Assembly: GCA_014238065.1 (NCBI GenBank)
Contig: JABABU010000026.1
Span: 118,286 to 182,285 of the forward strand
Reading direction: 5' to 3'
DNA: 64,000 nt
From: Actinomycetota bacterium
Lineage (GTDB): Bacteria; Actinomycetota; Acidimicrobiia; Acidimicrobiales; Poriferisodalaceae
The notes below the pieces were generated by a model. It saw only the letters and a program-made list of their open reading frames with translations. It was not told the origin of the DNA and did no database searches. This document shows positions 18,006 through 28,317 of the stretch, piece after piece. Within the stretch, counting starts at the first letter, position 1. Every line of letters begins with the position of its first letter. The translations under genes and the position numbers were made by a program.

Positions 18006-19319
18006 ATGAAAGTCGGACTTCTCCCCGACTACGACAACCGCAACGGCTGGCTGGAAATTCTGCCTCCGTTACCCGAACCGAACATCCTCGATCAACACAT
18101 CGAGGCCGACCATGTCGTGATCGGCGGAGGTTTCGGCGGCCTCGCTGCAGCGCGGCGACTGGCCGAGCTCGCTCCCGAGTCGTCGGTCGTGCTGATCGAA
18201 GCCGGACGCATCGGCAACAACGCAGCCGGTCGTTGTTCCGGATTCATCATCGATCACGCCCACAACATCAGGGCCAAGGGATTCGCCGACGACACCGTCA
18301 ACGCCAAGAGGCAGATCGCGCTGAACCGAGCCGGAGTCGACTGGTTGGACGAGGTAGTCCACACGAACGGTATCGATTGCGACTGGCGGCGAGAGGGGAA
18401 GATCCACGCTGCAGCTTCGCCGAAGGGTGAGGAGGCCCTCAGGGGCTTCGCCGGCTCACTCGATGCTGTGGCCGAGGACTACTCGATGCACGACGCAGCC
18501 GCTCTGAAACGCCGGTTCGGCACCGGCTTCTACACATCGGGCCTCCACGCCCCCCATAGCGTGTTGGTCCAGCCCGCCGCCTTGGTCATCGGTCTGGCCA
18601 GGACGATGCCCCCGAATGTCACCGTCCACGAAGCAAGCCCTGTCACCGATATCGCCTACGGGCCTCCGCATTCGCTGCAGGCAGGTCTCGGCTCCATCTC
18701 GACACCATCGGTCGTGCTGGCCGCAAACGGCTTCGCCGAAGGCTTCGGTCTTTTCAAGAAACACCTGATCCCTCTCATCACCTGGGGGTCGATGACGCGG
18801 CCCCTGACCGACGATGAGGCGGACGCTCTCGGCGGCGAAGACAACTACGCCATCATCCCCGCACACCCGGCAGGCACGACAGTGCGGCGCCGGCCCGATC
18901 GAAGGATCCTCATCAGAAACCAGTACACGTTCAGCCGCACCAGCGACGCCAAACGAGGTGTCGACAAGGTCGCTGGGATTCACCGGAAATCGTTCGAGAA
19001 CCGTTACCCGATGCTGCCCGACGTCGAGTTCGAATACTCGTGGGGAGGCGCACTCTCGTTGTCGAGAAATGGCGCCGGCGTGTGCGGAGAAGTCGCCGAC
19101 GGTATCTTCGCGACCATGGCCTACCAAGGCACCGGTATGGCCAAAGGCACCATCTCCGGCAAGTACCTGGCCGAGTCGATGCTCGGCAGTCGGGATCCTC
19201 TGATGGGTCTGCTCGACGCTGGGACGGGCCCGAGCAGGAACTATCCAGATCCGTTCAACCGGTGGGGCGTGAGGATGAACTCACGTTGGCGCAGGTGGCA
19301 AGCTGGGATTGAAGAATGA
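18006..19319 (+). CDS. FAD-dependent amine/amino-acid oxidase (DAO family)
   Basis: A 437-residue flavoprotein. The dinucleotide motif VIGGGFGGLAAARRL lies at about residues 40-55, followed by VVLIEAGRIGNNAAGRCSG, the GR-SG block typical of glycine/sarcosine/gamma-glutamylputrescine oxidases. Near the C-terminus YSWGGALSLSRNGAG and MAYQGTGMAKGT form the FAD-binding closing motif. It starts 13 bp after the aldehyde dehydrogenase and ends overlapping the permease. Likely role: oxidative N-demethylation or deamination of a secondary amine (N-methylproline, hydroxy-D-proline or sarcosine are candidates); exact substrate inferred only. Confidence 0.85.
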   Translation: MKVGLLPDYDNRNGWLEILPPLPEPNILDQHIEADHVVIGGGFGGLAAARRLAELAPESSVVLIEAGRIGNNAAGRCSGFIIDHAHNIRAKGFADDTVNAKRQIALNRAGVDWLDEVVHTNGIDCDWRREGKIHAAASPKGEEALRGFAGSLDAVAEDYSMHDAAALKRRFGTGFYTSGLHAPHSVLVQPAALVIGLARTMPPNVTVHEASPVTDIAYGPPHSLQAGLGSISTPSVVLAANGFAEGFGLFKKHLIPLITWGSMTRPLTDDEADALGGEDNYAIIPAHPAGTTVRRRPDRRILIRNQYTFSRTSDAKRGVDKVAGIHRKSFENRYPMLPDVEFEYSWGGALSLSRNGAGVCGEVADGIFATMAYQGTGMAKGTISGKYLAESMLGSRDPLMGLLDAGTGPSRNYPDPFNRWGVRMNSRWRRWQAGIEE

Positions 19320-20302
19320 CGGTGCAAACCGATGCCCGCGTCGAGGAACACACCGTCTCGATCGCGGGGCTGACTCTGACAACGCGTTCGGGACCTTACG
19401 CTGTCTTCGCTGCCGGCGTGGTCTTCAGCTTCGGGCCCCTTTTGTTTCGCAGCAGGCAGGAAGCAACCGAGTGGCAGTTCCTGTTCTACCGATCGATCAG
19501 CCTCGCGTTCGCGGCCGCAGTCGTTCTGCTCGTGAGGCACCGACGTGGCCTACCAGGTGTCATGCGATCGATCACGACCAGACACTGGATCGCAGGAGTA
19601 CTGCTCGCCCTGATGTTCAGCGGGTTCATCATCTCGCTGTCGAGGGTCGACACCGCAACAGTGCTCTTGTTGCAGACACTCTCGCCGTTTTCCGCAGCAC
19701 TACTCGGCTGGATCCTGATAAAGGAGCGCGTCAGCACTTCTACCTGGGGAGCAATGGCGCTCGCCATCACGGGTGTCGTGATCATGGTCGGCGTCGGTCG
19801 GCCCGACCCCAACGCCGTCGGACTCATCGCCGCCGGGCTCATTCCGCTGATGCTCGGCGTGTACGCGGTTCTGTTACGAACCTCGACTGCGCAGGATCCG
19901 GCAGTGCCGATCGTGATCGCCGGGTGTGTCGGCTCGGCCATCGCGCTGGTTGCGACAGTTGGCCGAGACGGCATAGACGTCCCATGGGGCGACGTCGTTC
20001 TCGGATGCGTCAGCGGTGGAGTGCTGCTCGGCGTCGGGCTACCGTTCTTCAACGCCGCCAGCCAAGTGGTACCCGCGGCACCGGCGACGCTTCTGCTCCT
20101 CGGCGAGATCGTCCTGGCCCCGTTTTGGGTCTGGATGTGGCAGGACGAAGAACTGACCGTCGGAACTGTCGTCGGCGGTTCCATCATCCTCGTAGCACTG
20201 GTCTGGCTGCTGTCAGCCACGGAGGCCCGGCGGGGACTTGCAGCGACGACAGCCATCCGCATCTCGGCGTGGCGGGCGAATCGACCTCGCGTCAAACCCT
20301 GA
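19316..20302 (+). CDS. EamA/DMT family permease
   Basis: A 328-residue membrane protein with ten hydrophobic segments arranged as two EamA repeats; the first repeat has FSGFIISLSRVDTATVLL and SPFSAALLGWILIKERV. It is the last gene of the six-gene operon, and its ATG overlaps the oxidase stop (ATGA). DMT permeases export or import metabolites such as amino acids. The operon suggests movement of a betaine-related compound, but direction and substrate cannot be read from the sequence. Confidence 0.88.
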   Translation: MTVQTDARVEEHTVSIAGLTLTTRSGPYAVFAAGVVFSFGPLLFRSRQEATEWQFLFYRSISLAFAAAVVLLVRHRRGLPGVMRSITTRHWIAGVLLALMFSGFIISLSRVDTATVLLLQTLSPFSAALLGWILIKERVSTSTWGAMALAITGVVIMVGVGRPDPNAVGLIAAGLIPLMLGVYAVLLRTSTAQDPAVPIVIAGCVGSAIALVATVGRDGIDVPWGDVVLGCVSGGVLLGVGLPFFNAASQVVPAAPATLLLLGEIVLAPFWVWMWQDEELTVGTVVGGSIILVALVWLLSATEARRGLAATTAIRISAWRANRPRVKP

Positions 20303-20332
20303 TCCGTCGGTCCTGACGACGGCTAGCTCGTA

Positions 20333-21388
20333 TTAGGTCTCTGACAGCTCCACCCGTCCATCGCCATGATCGGCGAAGCGGTCCCGATCAAACCCATGGG
20401 TCGGTGCATCTGACGGCCACGGCCAGCCGCCGAACCGAGTGTCGCGATAGTCGACGAAGGCCTGTCGAACTTCGGCGTCGGTGTTCATGACGAACGGACC
20501 GTTCTGGGCGACAGGCTCACCGATTGGTCGGCCTTGCAGGATCATGCACTCCGCAGGGGCGTAGGGTGCGACCAGGGTCAACTCGCGGGCCGCGATGACG
20601 ACGGCTCCCATCGAGCCGCGGATGAGTGTTCCGCTGATGTCGAGGCCGTCACCTTCGAACAGATACACGACGCGGTTCGTGCCGTCGCCTGTAGCGGCTG
20701 GGATCGTGACCTCAGCCCCGGCGTCCAGGTGCACATGCCAGATCGCAACATCGGCCTCGGCTCGGGCTGCCCATGAATTCGGGGGCGGCGGCCTGGGGTC
20801 GGTGTCTCCGAATCGACCGGCGATGATCGTGACCACCGCCTGTCGTGTGTCATCGCCGACGGTGCGAACCTTCGGAATGTCGGCATCCCAGAACATCGTG
20901 AAGTACGGGTCGACCATCTTGTCGGCTGCGGGCAGATTCAACCAGAACTGGAACATCTCGAGAGGATTGCGGCTGTCTTGGTCGAACAGCGGGAACATTT
21001 CGCTGTGCACGACCCCTTTACCAGCGGTCATCCACTGCACGTCGCCGGTTCCGAAGCGGGCGTGTGCTCCCATCGAGTCGGCGTGGTCGATCAGCCCGCT
21101 CCGGGCGTAGCTGACGGTCTCGAATCCTCGATGCGGGTGCTGTGGAAAGCCGGGTACGTCGGACCCGTGGTACATGTTCCAGCCGTCCTTGCCTGCGAAG
21201 TCCATGCCGATCTGACGACCCTCCAGCGAAGCAGCGGGTCCCATCCTGGCGTTGGCGGCCGGATAGTGATCGACGTGATGGGCGCAGAAGAGAAATGGAT
21301 CGAGTGTCGGCCACTGCACGCCAAGCACAAACGTCTGCAGCACGGATGACCCGGTCGACTCCACATCGTCCACCCTAGGTTCGCTCAC
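20333..21388 (-). CDS. Pirin-family bicupin protein
   Basis: About 351 residues. The N-terminal cupin has the pirin metal site: QHPHRGFETVSYARSG (two His) and, about 40 residues on, DVQWMTAGKGVVHSEM (His and Glu). The second cupin (AIWHVHLDAGAEVTIPA) is degenerate. Pirins bind Fe and some have quercetinase activity; others act as redox co-regulators. The start is uncertain: the frame stays open to 21535, but that region overlaps the divergent phosphatase promoter and start, so GTG 21388 is preferred although no strong ribosome site is seen. It is an isolated gene, convergent with the permease. Confidence 0.82.
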   Translation of the reverse strand: MSEPRVDDVESTGSSVLQTFVLGVQWPTLDPFLFCAHHVDHYPAANARMGPAASLEGRQIGMDFAGKDGWNMYHGSDVPGFPQHPHRGFETVSYARSGLIDHADSMGAHARFGTGDVQWMTAGKGVVHSEMFPLFDQDSRNPLEMFQFWLNLPAADKMVDPYFTMFWDADIPKVRTVGDDTRQAVVTIIAGRFGDTDPRPPPPNSWAARAEADVAIWHVHLDAGAEVTIPAATGDGTNRVVYLFEGDGLDISGTLIRGSMGAVVIAARELTLVAPYAPAECMILQGRPIGEPVAQNGPFVMNTDAEVRQAFVDYRDTRFGGWPWPSDAPTHGFDRDRFADHGDGRVELSET

Positions 21389-21493
21389 TTCGTCTGTGGT
21401 GAGGTCGGGGGCTCGCTCATGCCAGAATCCAACGAAGTTGCGCACACAATCATTCCCGAGGCGGGTGGCCTCCAGCGCGAACGCATCGCGAGC

Positions 21494-21499
21494 TAACGT
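21494..21499 (+). promoter_or_regulatory. -10-like box of the inositol-phosphatase gene
   Basis: TAACGT, 7 nt upstream of ATG 21507, placing the transcript start at or next to the start codon. Confidence 0.5.
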
Positions 21500-21506
21500 C
21501 GCCCGG

Positions 21507-22283
21507 ATGATCGAAGGCGCAGAACTCGATTCCATCGTCGAACTGGCAGTCGAGGCTGCCGACAGGGCACTACTGGTGACGATGGGGCTCTTCAGAGATC
21601 CCGATCTCGGGGTCGAGTCGAAGGCGTACCGCTCCTATGTCACGGCCGCTGACAAAGAGGCCGAACTCGCCATCAGGCACCTCGTCGCCCAAGAACGTCC
21701 TGGCGACGGGATCATCGGCGAAGAGTGGGCTGAGGTCGACTCGACAACCGGCGTCACGTGGACACTCGACCCGATCGACGGAACAATGTCATTCGTTCAC
21801 GGAGTTCCTGGCTGGAGCACCCTGATCGGCATCGAGGACGACGAAGGTCCGCTGGTGGGGGTGATCGACGTTCCAGCCATCGGGCAGCGGGCTGTTGCTG
21901 CGCGCGGTCGAGGCTGCAAGGTCGACGGTCGCGATGCACGTGTGAGCGCGAAGACCGACTTGACCGAAGCAACGATTCTGACGTCCGGCATGCTCGATTA
22001 CTGGACACCCGACGCGCTCGATCGAGTTCTGACATCAGGGGCCATCGTGCGCACCTGGGCCGACGGTGGCTGGGGGTACGTCCTCCTCGCCGAAGGGCGT
22101 ATCGATGCCATGGCCGACATGCAACTGAACGAATGGGACTATGCCGCATCGCTCGTTGTGGTCCCAGAGGCGGGCGGCGCCATTGCGGTTGCACCCGACA
22201 GCGGCGTCGCAACCGTCGCCGCAAGCAACGGCCACCTCCAAGACCAACTCCTCGACACCATCTTCGGACCCTCACCCCGATAA
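21507..22283 (+). CDS. Inositol monophosphatase family protein (HisN-like)
   Basis: A 258-residue Mg-dependent phosphatase of the Li-sensitive superfamily. Metal ligands are visible: Glu in IIGEEWAEV (about residue 73), the DPIDGTMSFVHGVPGW motif (about 91-106), and Asp in EWDYAASLVVVPEAGG near 212. Members hydrolyse inositol phosphate, histidinol phosphate or PAP; the histidinol-phosphatase branch is common in actinobacteria. No histidine gene is nearby. Its stop is 70 bp from the end of the convergent Rieske gene. Confidence 0.88.
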   Translation: MIEGAELDSIVELAVEAADRALLVTMGLFRDPDLGVESKAYRSYVTAADKEAELAIRHLVAQERPGDGIIGEEWAEVDSTTGVTWTLDPIDGTMSFVHGVPGWSTLIGIEDDEGPLVGVIDVPAIGQRAVAARGRGCKVDGRDARVSAKTDLTEATILTSGMLDYWTPDALDRVLTSGAIVRTWADGGWGYVLLAEGRIDAMADMQLNEWDYAASLVVVPEAGGAIAVAPDSGVATVAASNGHLQDQLLDTIFGPSPR

Positions 22284-22353
22284 AGCAGCTGAGACCTCTG
22301 TTGCCGGGTCCTGGGTCGGCAGGATGCGGCCGGCTCGGGAGCCGTAGCACCTG

Positions 22354-23499
22354 TCAGTCGTCTGCGAGCAGGCGGTCGGCGTACCAGCACGCGAACTTGG
22401 CGACGCTGGGTTCGAGGTGCGAGAAACGTCCTTGTCTGGCGAACGGCGAACGTTGGCCATGGAACTGCCTTTGGAGGAAGGGGATGTCCTCGTCGATGGC
22501 CACGTCGAAACGCTCGTAATAACTCGCGGCCTTGGCCTCGAATCCATCAGAGGCGATGGTCTCCGGCGGGAAACAGACAGTCTGGGCACACAGCGTCCTG
22601 CCAGGCGAGACCGGATAGACCTCGTACATCCACACCGCCTCTGAACCGGTCGCGAACGTCATGTTCGGATAGATCCAGGTGTATCTGACCCCATCACAAT
22701 CGCGACCGACAAGCCCAGGCATCACCGGAAGCACAGGGTCCTTCATCCCGTCGAGCAATGCACCAGTGCCATCGGTGAGCCCAAACTGTGTCGTGAACGA
22801 ACCCTTCACATCGTCTACCGCGTCCGGCTCGAGATAAGTGGCGTTGATGCTGTCGGGGTGGACGTAGGGCAGGTGGTAGTACTCGTTGAAGACCTCCATG
22901 AACGGCTTCCAGTTGGCATCGAGGTAGAACTCGCGGCGCCGGCCCGTGACGAGGCGGCCGAGCGACCAGCTCAGGTGCATCGCCTCGAAATCGGTCAGCC
23001 ACTCGTCGATGTCGGGTGGGTCGTGATCGAGCGAGACAAACGCAAATCCGAAGCGCTCGGCGATCGAGAACTCGTGCAGGCCGTAGTCGGCGCGATCGAA
23101 TCCCGAGGTCTGCTGCATGCTCGGGGCGGCGTGGACGGAGCCATCGAGCCGGTAGGTCCACGCATGAAAGTCGCACTGCATCCGTACGCAGTTTCCTTCC
23201 CCTTTCATCACCGGGTTGGCCCGATGCGAGCAGGTGTTGTCGAAGCCGCGTAGCGTGCCCTCGTCGCCTCGCACGACGACGATCGGAACATCGGCGATGG
23301 TGACGGTGGTGTAGTCGCCTGTCGCCTTCCATCGGTCTGCGCGACCAAGGCCGACCCAACCGGACCGAAACATCCGACGCTGCTCGAGATCGAATACCGC
23401 AGCGTCGCGGTACACGGCTGGTGGAAGGGTCTTCGCCGTTTCGATCGGCTCCACCACACGTCGAAGTCCCGCCGCGGTCTCAGAATCGAGCTCGCTCAT
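22354..23499 (-). CDS. Rieske [2Fe-2S] oxygenase, quaternary-amine type
   Basis: A 381-residue oxygenase alpha subunit. The Rieske cluster ligands are in NTCSHRANPV (CxH) and MQCDFHAWTY (CxxH), residues about 85-110. The mononuclear iron site is NEYYHLPYVHP: two His, with Glu instead of the usual Asp three residues before the first His. That Glu is characteristic of carnitine/betaine oxygenases such as CntA. Likely reaction: oxidative N-demethylation of a betaine-type substrate (family inference). A reductase partner is not encoded in the window. Its ATG overlaps the stop of the HyuAB gene, so both are one operon. Confidence 0.85.
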   Translation of the reverse strand: MSELDSETAAGLRRVVEPIETAKTLPPAVYRDAAVFDLEQRRMFRSGWVGLGRADRWKATGDYTTVTIADVPIVVVRGDEGTLRGFDNTCSHRANPVMKGEGNCVRMQCDFHAWTYRLDGSVHAAPSMQQTSGFDRADYGLHEFSIAERFGFAFVSLDHDPPDIDEWLTDFEAMHLSWSLGRLVTGRRREFYLDANWKPFMEVFNEYYHLPYVHPDSINATYLEPDAVDDVKGSFTTQFGLTDGTGALLDGMKDPVLPVMPGLVGRDCDGVRYTWIYPNMTFATGSEAVWMYEVYPVSPGRTLCAQTVCFPPETIASDGFEAKAASYYERFDVAIDEDIPFLQRQFHGQRSPFARQGRFSHLEPSVAKFACWYADRLLADD

Positions 23500-26400
23500 G
23501 ACTTCGGTCCGAATCCACCGCCACCTGGCGTCTCGATCTCGAACCGGTCACCAGCGACGACTTGGACCTGGACGTTGCCGCCGAGCTCCTCGACCGTACC
23601 GTCGCGGCGGATGACTCGATTACGGCCGACGGCCCCCGACGCGCCACCGGCCACTCCATAAGGGGGAACGCGCCGATGCGACGAGAGGACGTTGACCATC
23701 ACATCGTCGTGGAACAACACTCGACGTACTGCGCCGTCGCCACCCTTGTACGCACCGGCACCCCCAGATCCGTGACGGATGTGGAAGGTCTCGAGCTGAA
23801 CCGGAAACCGCCACTCGAGAATTTCGGGGTCGGTGAGACGCGAGTTGGTCATGTGCGTGTGCACCGCATCGCACCCGTCACGGTTCGCCGTTGCGCCAGC
23901 GCCTCCACAGATCGTCTCGTAGTACTGATAGCGATCGTTGCCCCAGATGAAGTTGTTCATCGTTCCCTGGGCGGCAGCCACGACACCAAGCGCACCGAAG
24001 AGCGTGTCGACGATGAGTTGGCTCGTCTCGACGTTGCCGGCGATCACCGCGGCCGGGTAGCGCGGATTGATCATGCACGGATCGGGGATGATGACATCGA
24101 GCGGCTTCATGCATCCGGCGTTCAGAGGAATCGCGTCGCCCACCATGCAGCGGAACACGTAGAGCACGGCTGCGTGGCACACCGAGGCAGGGGCGTTGTA
24201 GTTGCCGGGGTGAACGTCGCTCGTGCCGGTGAAATCGATGGTCGCCGCCCGATTTTCGTGGTCAACGGCGATCTTCACGGCCACCTGATGGCCGTCGTCC
24301 ATTTCGTAAACGAACTCGCTGTCGGTGAGGGCATCGATGACTCGCCTCACCGACTCTTCTGCGTTGTCCTTCACGTGCTCCATGTAGGCGTGAACGACCT
24401 CGAGGCCATAGTGATCGATCACCCGTCTTAATTCCGCTGTTCCCTTTTCGCATGCTGCGACCTGGGCTTTCAGGTCAGCCACATTGTGGTCCGGGTTCCT
24501 GGCCGGGTACGGCGCCGTCGTCAGGAGATGACGCAACTCGTCTTCGAGGAACCGACCGGCCTTGACAAGCAACACGTTGTCGATGAGCACTCCTTCCTCG
24601 TCGACCGAACTCGAATCAGCAGGAGCCGACCCCGGCACCGTTCCACCGATGTCGGCGTGGTGGCCACGTGATGCAACATAGAAGATCGGCTTGGCGTCGT
24701 CGCCGTCCTGGAAGACGGGTTTGATGACCGTGATATCTGGTAAGTGGGTGCCCCCGTTGTACGGGGCATTCATCACATACACATCACCAGGCTCCATGTT
24801 CGGGTTCTGGCGAATGATCGATTTGATCGACTCGCTCATCGAGCCGAGGTGGACAGGCATGTGCGGAGCGTTGGCGATCAGATCGCCGGCCGGGTCGAAC
24901 ACCGCGCACGAGAAGTCGAGTCTCTCCTTGATGTTCACCGATGCGGCTGTGTTCTCGAGCACGAGGCCCATCTGCTCGGCGATGTTCATGAACAAGTTGT
25001 TGAAGATCTCGAGTTGCACCGGGTCGACGTCAGTGCCAACGGCCACACCGTCGGGCAGCGATTCGACTCGCTCGAGAACGAGGTCTCCGTTCGGCAACGA
25101 GACGGCAGCCCATCCTGGCTCGACCACGGTGGTTGCATTCGCTTCGATCAGCACAGCCGGCCCCAAGACGGGTGTGCCTGCGACGAGCGAAGAACGATCG
25201 AGGAACGGGGTGTCGGTTGTCGCGCCGGCCATGACCGTCGGATAGATCGCCACATCTTGGGCGGTCCCGTCTGCTCGAGCAGGAACGATGTCGACCGGAG
25301 CGCTCGCGCCGATTGCCTCCACCTGAATCGACTCGATGATCAGATCTTTCTCTGGCGAGATGAAGCCGAACCGTGCCATGTGCATCGCTTCGAAATTGCC
25401 GGTCACCGTCTCGAGTGCCCCAGCAGGAACATGCAGCGCCGAGTCAGACCCCGAGTATCGAAGTGCGACCCGGTGGACCAACGTGATGGCCCCTACCGGC
25501 ACTCCTTGATCGATGAGCGCCTTCTCACCGTCGGTGTCGAGTCGGCTCCAGGCCGACTCCAGGGCGGCGAGCGCAGAGGAGCCAAGGGTCTGTTCGACGG
25601 CGTGGTCGAGTACTTGTCGTACGTCGGCGAGCCCGATGCCGAGCGCCGACAACACCCCTGCGTACGGATGGATGTGGACGCGTGTCACTCCAAGCCGATC
25701 GGCAACGAGGCACGCATGCTGGCCACCGGCTCCTCCGAAGCAGACCAACGTGTAGCTGGTGATGTCGTAGCCGCGCTGCACGGAGATCTTCTTGATGGCA
25801 TTCGCCATGTTCTCGACAGCAATCGACAAGAACCCTTCGGCCACGGACTCAACAGACTGTTCGATGCCGGTTGCCGCTCCGATCTCGCCCGTCAACACTT
25901 CGAACCTCGACCGAGCGGCTGCCACATCGAGTGGCAGGTCACCTGAGTCGCCGAAGACATTCGGGAACAGTTCGGGGCGCAGTTTGCCGAGAACCACATT
26001 GCAGTCGGTGATCGCGAGCGGACCACCATTGCCATACGAGGCCGGCCCGGGATCGGCACCGGCCGAATCGGGACCTACGCGCATTCGCGACCCGTCGAAG
26101 TGGAGAACCGATCCGCCACCAGCCGCGACCGTGTGGATGTGGATCATCGGTGCCCGGACGCGAACGCCAGCGACCTCCGTCTCGTAGGTGCGCTCGAGTT
26201 CACCGGCGTAGTGGGACACGTCGGTCGAGGTGCCACCCATGTCGAACCCGATCAGAGAGTCGAAGCTCGCGGCCTCTGCGGTGCGGACCATTCCCACCAC
26301 GCCCCCTGCGGGTCCCGAGAGCAGCGCGTCCTTGCCCTGGAATCGCAATGCATCGGTAAGGCCACCGTTCGACTGCATGAACATGAGCCGTGGCCCAGTG

Positions 26401-27110
26401 CCATGGGTACGTAGTTGGCTGTCGACCTTGGCGACGTAGCGGCGAAGAATCGGCGACAGGTAGGCGTCGACCACTGTGGTGTCACCACGCGACACCAGCT
26501 TCATGAGCGGACTCACCTCGTGGGAGATCGAGATCTGCGCGAAACCGAGTTCCCTGGCAAGTTCGGCGAGCACTGACTCGTGCTCGGTGTAGCGATAGCC
26601 GTGCAGCAATGCGACCGCGACCGAGTCGAAGCCTTCTGCGCGAGCCGACTCGAGTTGGATCCGTGCAGCCTCGACATCGAGTGGTCGCAATGTCTCGCCG
26701 CTGGCCGACATGCGCTCGTCGACCTCGATGACGCTGGTGTAGAGCATCTCTGGCAGCACTATGTCGAGCGCGAACAAGTCGGGACGTGCTTGGTAACCGA
26801 TCTGCAGAACGTCGGCAAAGCCTGCGGTCGTGACGAGCACCGTCGGCTCGCCCTCACGCTCAAGCAGCGCGTTCGTGGCCACGGTGGTGCCCATCTTCAC
26901 CGAGTCGACTTGCTCGACCGGCAGAGGTTCACCATGACCCACCTCGAGCAAGTCGCGGATGCCTTGAATCGCAGCGTCGTCGTAGTGCCGTGGATTCTCG
27001 GACAGGAGTTTGTGCGTGGTCGTCGTGCCATCGGGTCGCCGAGCGACGATGTCAGTGAAGGTCCCGCCCCTGTCTATCCAGAAGTGCCAGCCGCCGTCCC
27101 CAGAGGTCAT
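23496..27110 (-). CDS. Fused HyuA-HyuB hydantoinase/5-oxoprolinase
   Basis: A 1204-residue ATP-dependent amidohydrolase. The HyuA half (residues 1 to about 680) has the ATPase-fold motifs [15 protein letters not shown] and [16 protein letters not shown]. The HyuB half (about 690 onward) begins [20 protein letters not shown] with [18 protein letters not shown] and contains [18 protein letters not shown]. The fusion order and length match 5-oxoprolinase (5-oxoproline + ATP to glutamate); hydantoins and N-methylhydantoin are other substrates of the family. N-methylhydantoin would connect to creatinine/creatine degradation, since creatinase is also in this window (inference). TAGCCT stands 6 nt before the ATG. 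Confidence 0.9.
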   Translation of the reverse strand: MTSGDGGWHFWIDRGGTFTDIVARRPDGTTTTHKLLSENPRHYDDAAIQGIRDLLEVGHGEPLPVEQVDSVKMGTTVATNALLEREGEPTVLVTTAGFADVLQIGYQARPDLFALDIVLPEMLYTSVIEVDERMSASGETLRPLDVEAARIQLESARAEGFDSVAVALLHGYRYTEHESVLAELARELGFAQISISHEVSPLMKLVSRGDTTVVDAYLSPILRRYVAKVDSQLRTHGTGPRLMFMQSNGGLTDALRFQGKDALLSGPAGGVVGMVRTAEAASFDSLIGFDMGGTSTDVSHYAGELERTYETEVAGVRVRAPMIHIHTVAAGGGSVLHFDGSRMRVGPDSAGADPGPASYGNGGPLAITDCNVVLGKLRPELFPNVFGDSGDLPLDVAAARSRFEVLTGEIGAATGIEQSVESVAEGFLSIAVENMANAIKKISVQRGYDITSYTLVCFGGAGGQHACLVADRLGVTRVHIHPYAGVLSALGIGLADVRQVLDHAVEQTLGSSALAALESAWSRLDTDGEKALIDQGVPVGAITLVHRVALRYSGSDSALHVPAGALETVTGNFEAMHMARFGFISPEKDLIIESIQVEAIGASAPVDIVPARADGTAQDVAIYPTVMAGATTDTPFLDRSSLVAGTPVLGPAVLIEANATTVVEPGWAAVSLPNGDLVLERVESLPDGVAVGTDVDPVQLEIFNNLFMNIAEQMGLVLENTAASVNIKERLDFSCAVFDPAGDLIANAPHMPVHLGSMSESIKSIIRQNPNMEPGDVYVMNAPYNGGTHLPDITVIKPVFQDGDDAKPIFYVASRGHHADIGGTVPGSAPADSSSVDEEGVLIDNVLLVKAGRFLEDELRHLLTTAPYPARNPDHNVADLKAQVAACEKGTAELRRVIDHYGLEVVHAYMEHVKDNAEESVRRVIDALTDSEFVYEMDDGHQVAVKIAVDHENRAATIDFTGTSDVHPGNYNAPASVCHAAVLYVFRCMVGDAIPLNAGCMKPLDVIIPDPCMINPRYPAAVIAGNVETSQLIVDTLFGALGVVAAAQGTMNNFIWGNDRYQYYETICGGAGATANRDGCDAVHTHMTNSRLTDPEILEWRFPVQLETFHIRHGSGGAGAYKGGDGAVRRVLFHDDVMVNVLSSHRRVPPYGVAGGASGAVGRNRVIRRDGTVEELGGNVQVQVVAGDRFEIETPGGGGFGPKS

Positions 27111-27116
27111 CCCGGG

Positions 27117-27122
27117 AGGCTA
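27117..27122 (-). promoter_or_regulatory. -10-like box of the HyuAB-Rieske operon
   Basis: TAGCCT, 6 nt upstream of ATG 27110. Confidence 0.45.
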
Positions 27123-27170
27123 AAGGACCAGGCATCGTCAAGCGACCACAACTTCGGCAACACTGTCCTC

Positions 27171-28268
27171 ATGGGGACTGAAGCAAGAGTTGCGGTACTT
27201 CCGAAGGAGCCTGGACCGCTCTGGATTGAAACGATCGAGCTGCCCGATCCGGTTGGTCACCAGGTGGTCGTGAAAGAGTTCGCGAGCGGAATCTGTCACA
27301 GCCAGCTCCACCAGATGCACCGGCCGAGAAACAGTCCCCTCGTCCTCGGCCACGAAGCGACCGGCGAGGTGCTGGCGATCGGCGACGAGGTCACCCATGT
27401 TGCACCTGGCGATCGGGTCGTTCTCACGTTTCAACCACGCGACCTTCGCACTACACGTCGACTCCCGGAGATCGCGACCGTCGAGCTGGGAAGCGGCGAA
27501 ACGGCTCACTCCCCTGCGATCTTCACATGGTCCGATCACACCATCCTCGACGACCAGTACGTGATTCCAGTTGCTCCCGACACACCCAAGGACGTCACGT
27601 CGATCGTCGGGTGCGCGGTACTGACCGGAGCAGGCGCAGTGCTACGAGCCGGTGGGGTCAGTTCAGGTCAGAGCGTTGCAGTGTGGGGCGTTGGCGGGGT
27701 CGGTCTGAACGCCATCGCCGCGGCACGAATGGTCGGTGCCACACCGATCATCGCGATCGACGTCGACGACGAGAAGTTGGCTCTGGCCCAGAAGTTCGGC
27801 GCAACACACATGATCAACGGCCACGAAACCGACCCGGTCGACCAGGTCCGCGCCCTCACGCCTGGTGCAGAAGGTGCCCACGGGTTCAGAGGAATGCCCA
27901 TTGCCGGCGTCGACTTCGCGTTCGATGTCGTTGCGCGGCCAGAGACGTTCCTTCAAGCTTTCCGAGCGACCCGCAATGGACGACTCGCCGTGCATCCAGG
28001 AGGAACTGTTGTCGTAGTCGGCGTCCCACAGGAGAACTTCGAGCTCCCAGGACCGGAGATGCTCATCACCGAACGGACGATCGTCGGGACCATCGGGGGA
28101 ACGGCAGTACCCGACGAAGACATACCGCGCTTTCTTCGTTGGTACGAAAACGGCGACCTCGATCTTGATGCTCTCGTGACCTCACGCGTTGGCCTCGACG
28201 AAATCAACGAGGCCACCAGAATGCTCGAGGACGGCAAGGTTCTCGGTCGCTCGATCATCGAGTTCTGA
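27171..28268 (+). CDS. Zinc-type alcohol dehydrogenase (MDR)
   Basis: A 365-residue medium-chain dehydrogenase. The catalytic-site start ASGICHSQLHQMH, LGHEATGEVLAIGDEVTHV and GDRVVLTF are followed by the nucleotide motif VWGVGGVGLNAIAAARMVGA near residue 180 and an Asp (AIDVDDEK), which indicates NAD. The four-Cys structural-zinc lobe of class III enzymes is missing; the corresponding region reads RDLRTTRRLPEIATVEL. The overall layout still follows mycothiol/glutathione-dependent formaldehyde dehydrogenase relatives. It is divergent from the HyuAB gene 60 bp away. Formaldehyde released by demethylases could be a substrate, but this is only inference. Confidence 0.83.
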   Translation: MGTEARVAVLPKEPGPLWIETIELPDPVGHQVVVKEFASGICHSQLHQMHRPRNSPLVLGHEATGEVLAIGDEVTHVAPGDRVVLTFQPRDLRTTRRLPEIATVELGSGETAHSPAIFTWSDHTILDDQYVIPVAPDTPKDVTSIVGCAVLTGAGAVLRAGGVSSGQSVAVWGVGGVGLNAIAAARMVGATPIIAIDVDDEKLALAQKFGATHMINGHETDPVDQVRALTPGAEGAHGFRGMPIAGVDFAFDVVARPETFLQAFRATRNGRLAVHPGGTVVVVGVPQENFELPGPEMLITERTIVGTIGGTAVPDEDIPRFLRWYENGDLDLDALVTSRVGLDEINEATRMLEDGKVLGRSIIEF

Positions 28269-28317
28269 CCCTTGACCACACGGGATGCAGTCAACTCTTC
28301 ACATCTCGATGGGTGGG

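Noticed and set aside
21389..21535. Longer pirin start at 21535
   Set aside because: Would overlap head-on with the phosphatase start and its -10 box; the pirin domain begins after GTG 21388.
22319..22344. CGGCT-CGGG-AGCCG hairpin between phosphatase and Rieske genes
   Set aside because: Only a 5-bp stem with no T-run; too weak to call a terminator.
24744..25946. 400-codon plus frame inside the HyuAB gene
   Set aside because: Antisense shadow; no recognisable motif and no promoter or ribosome site.
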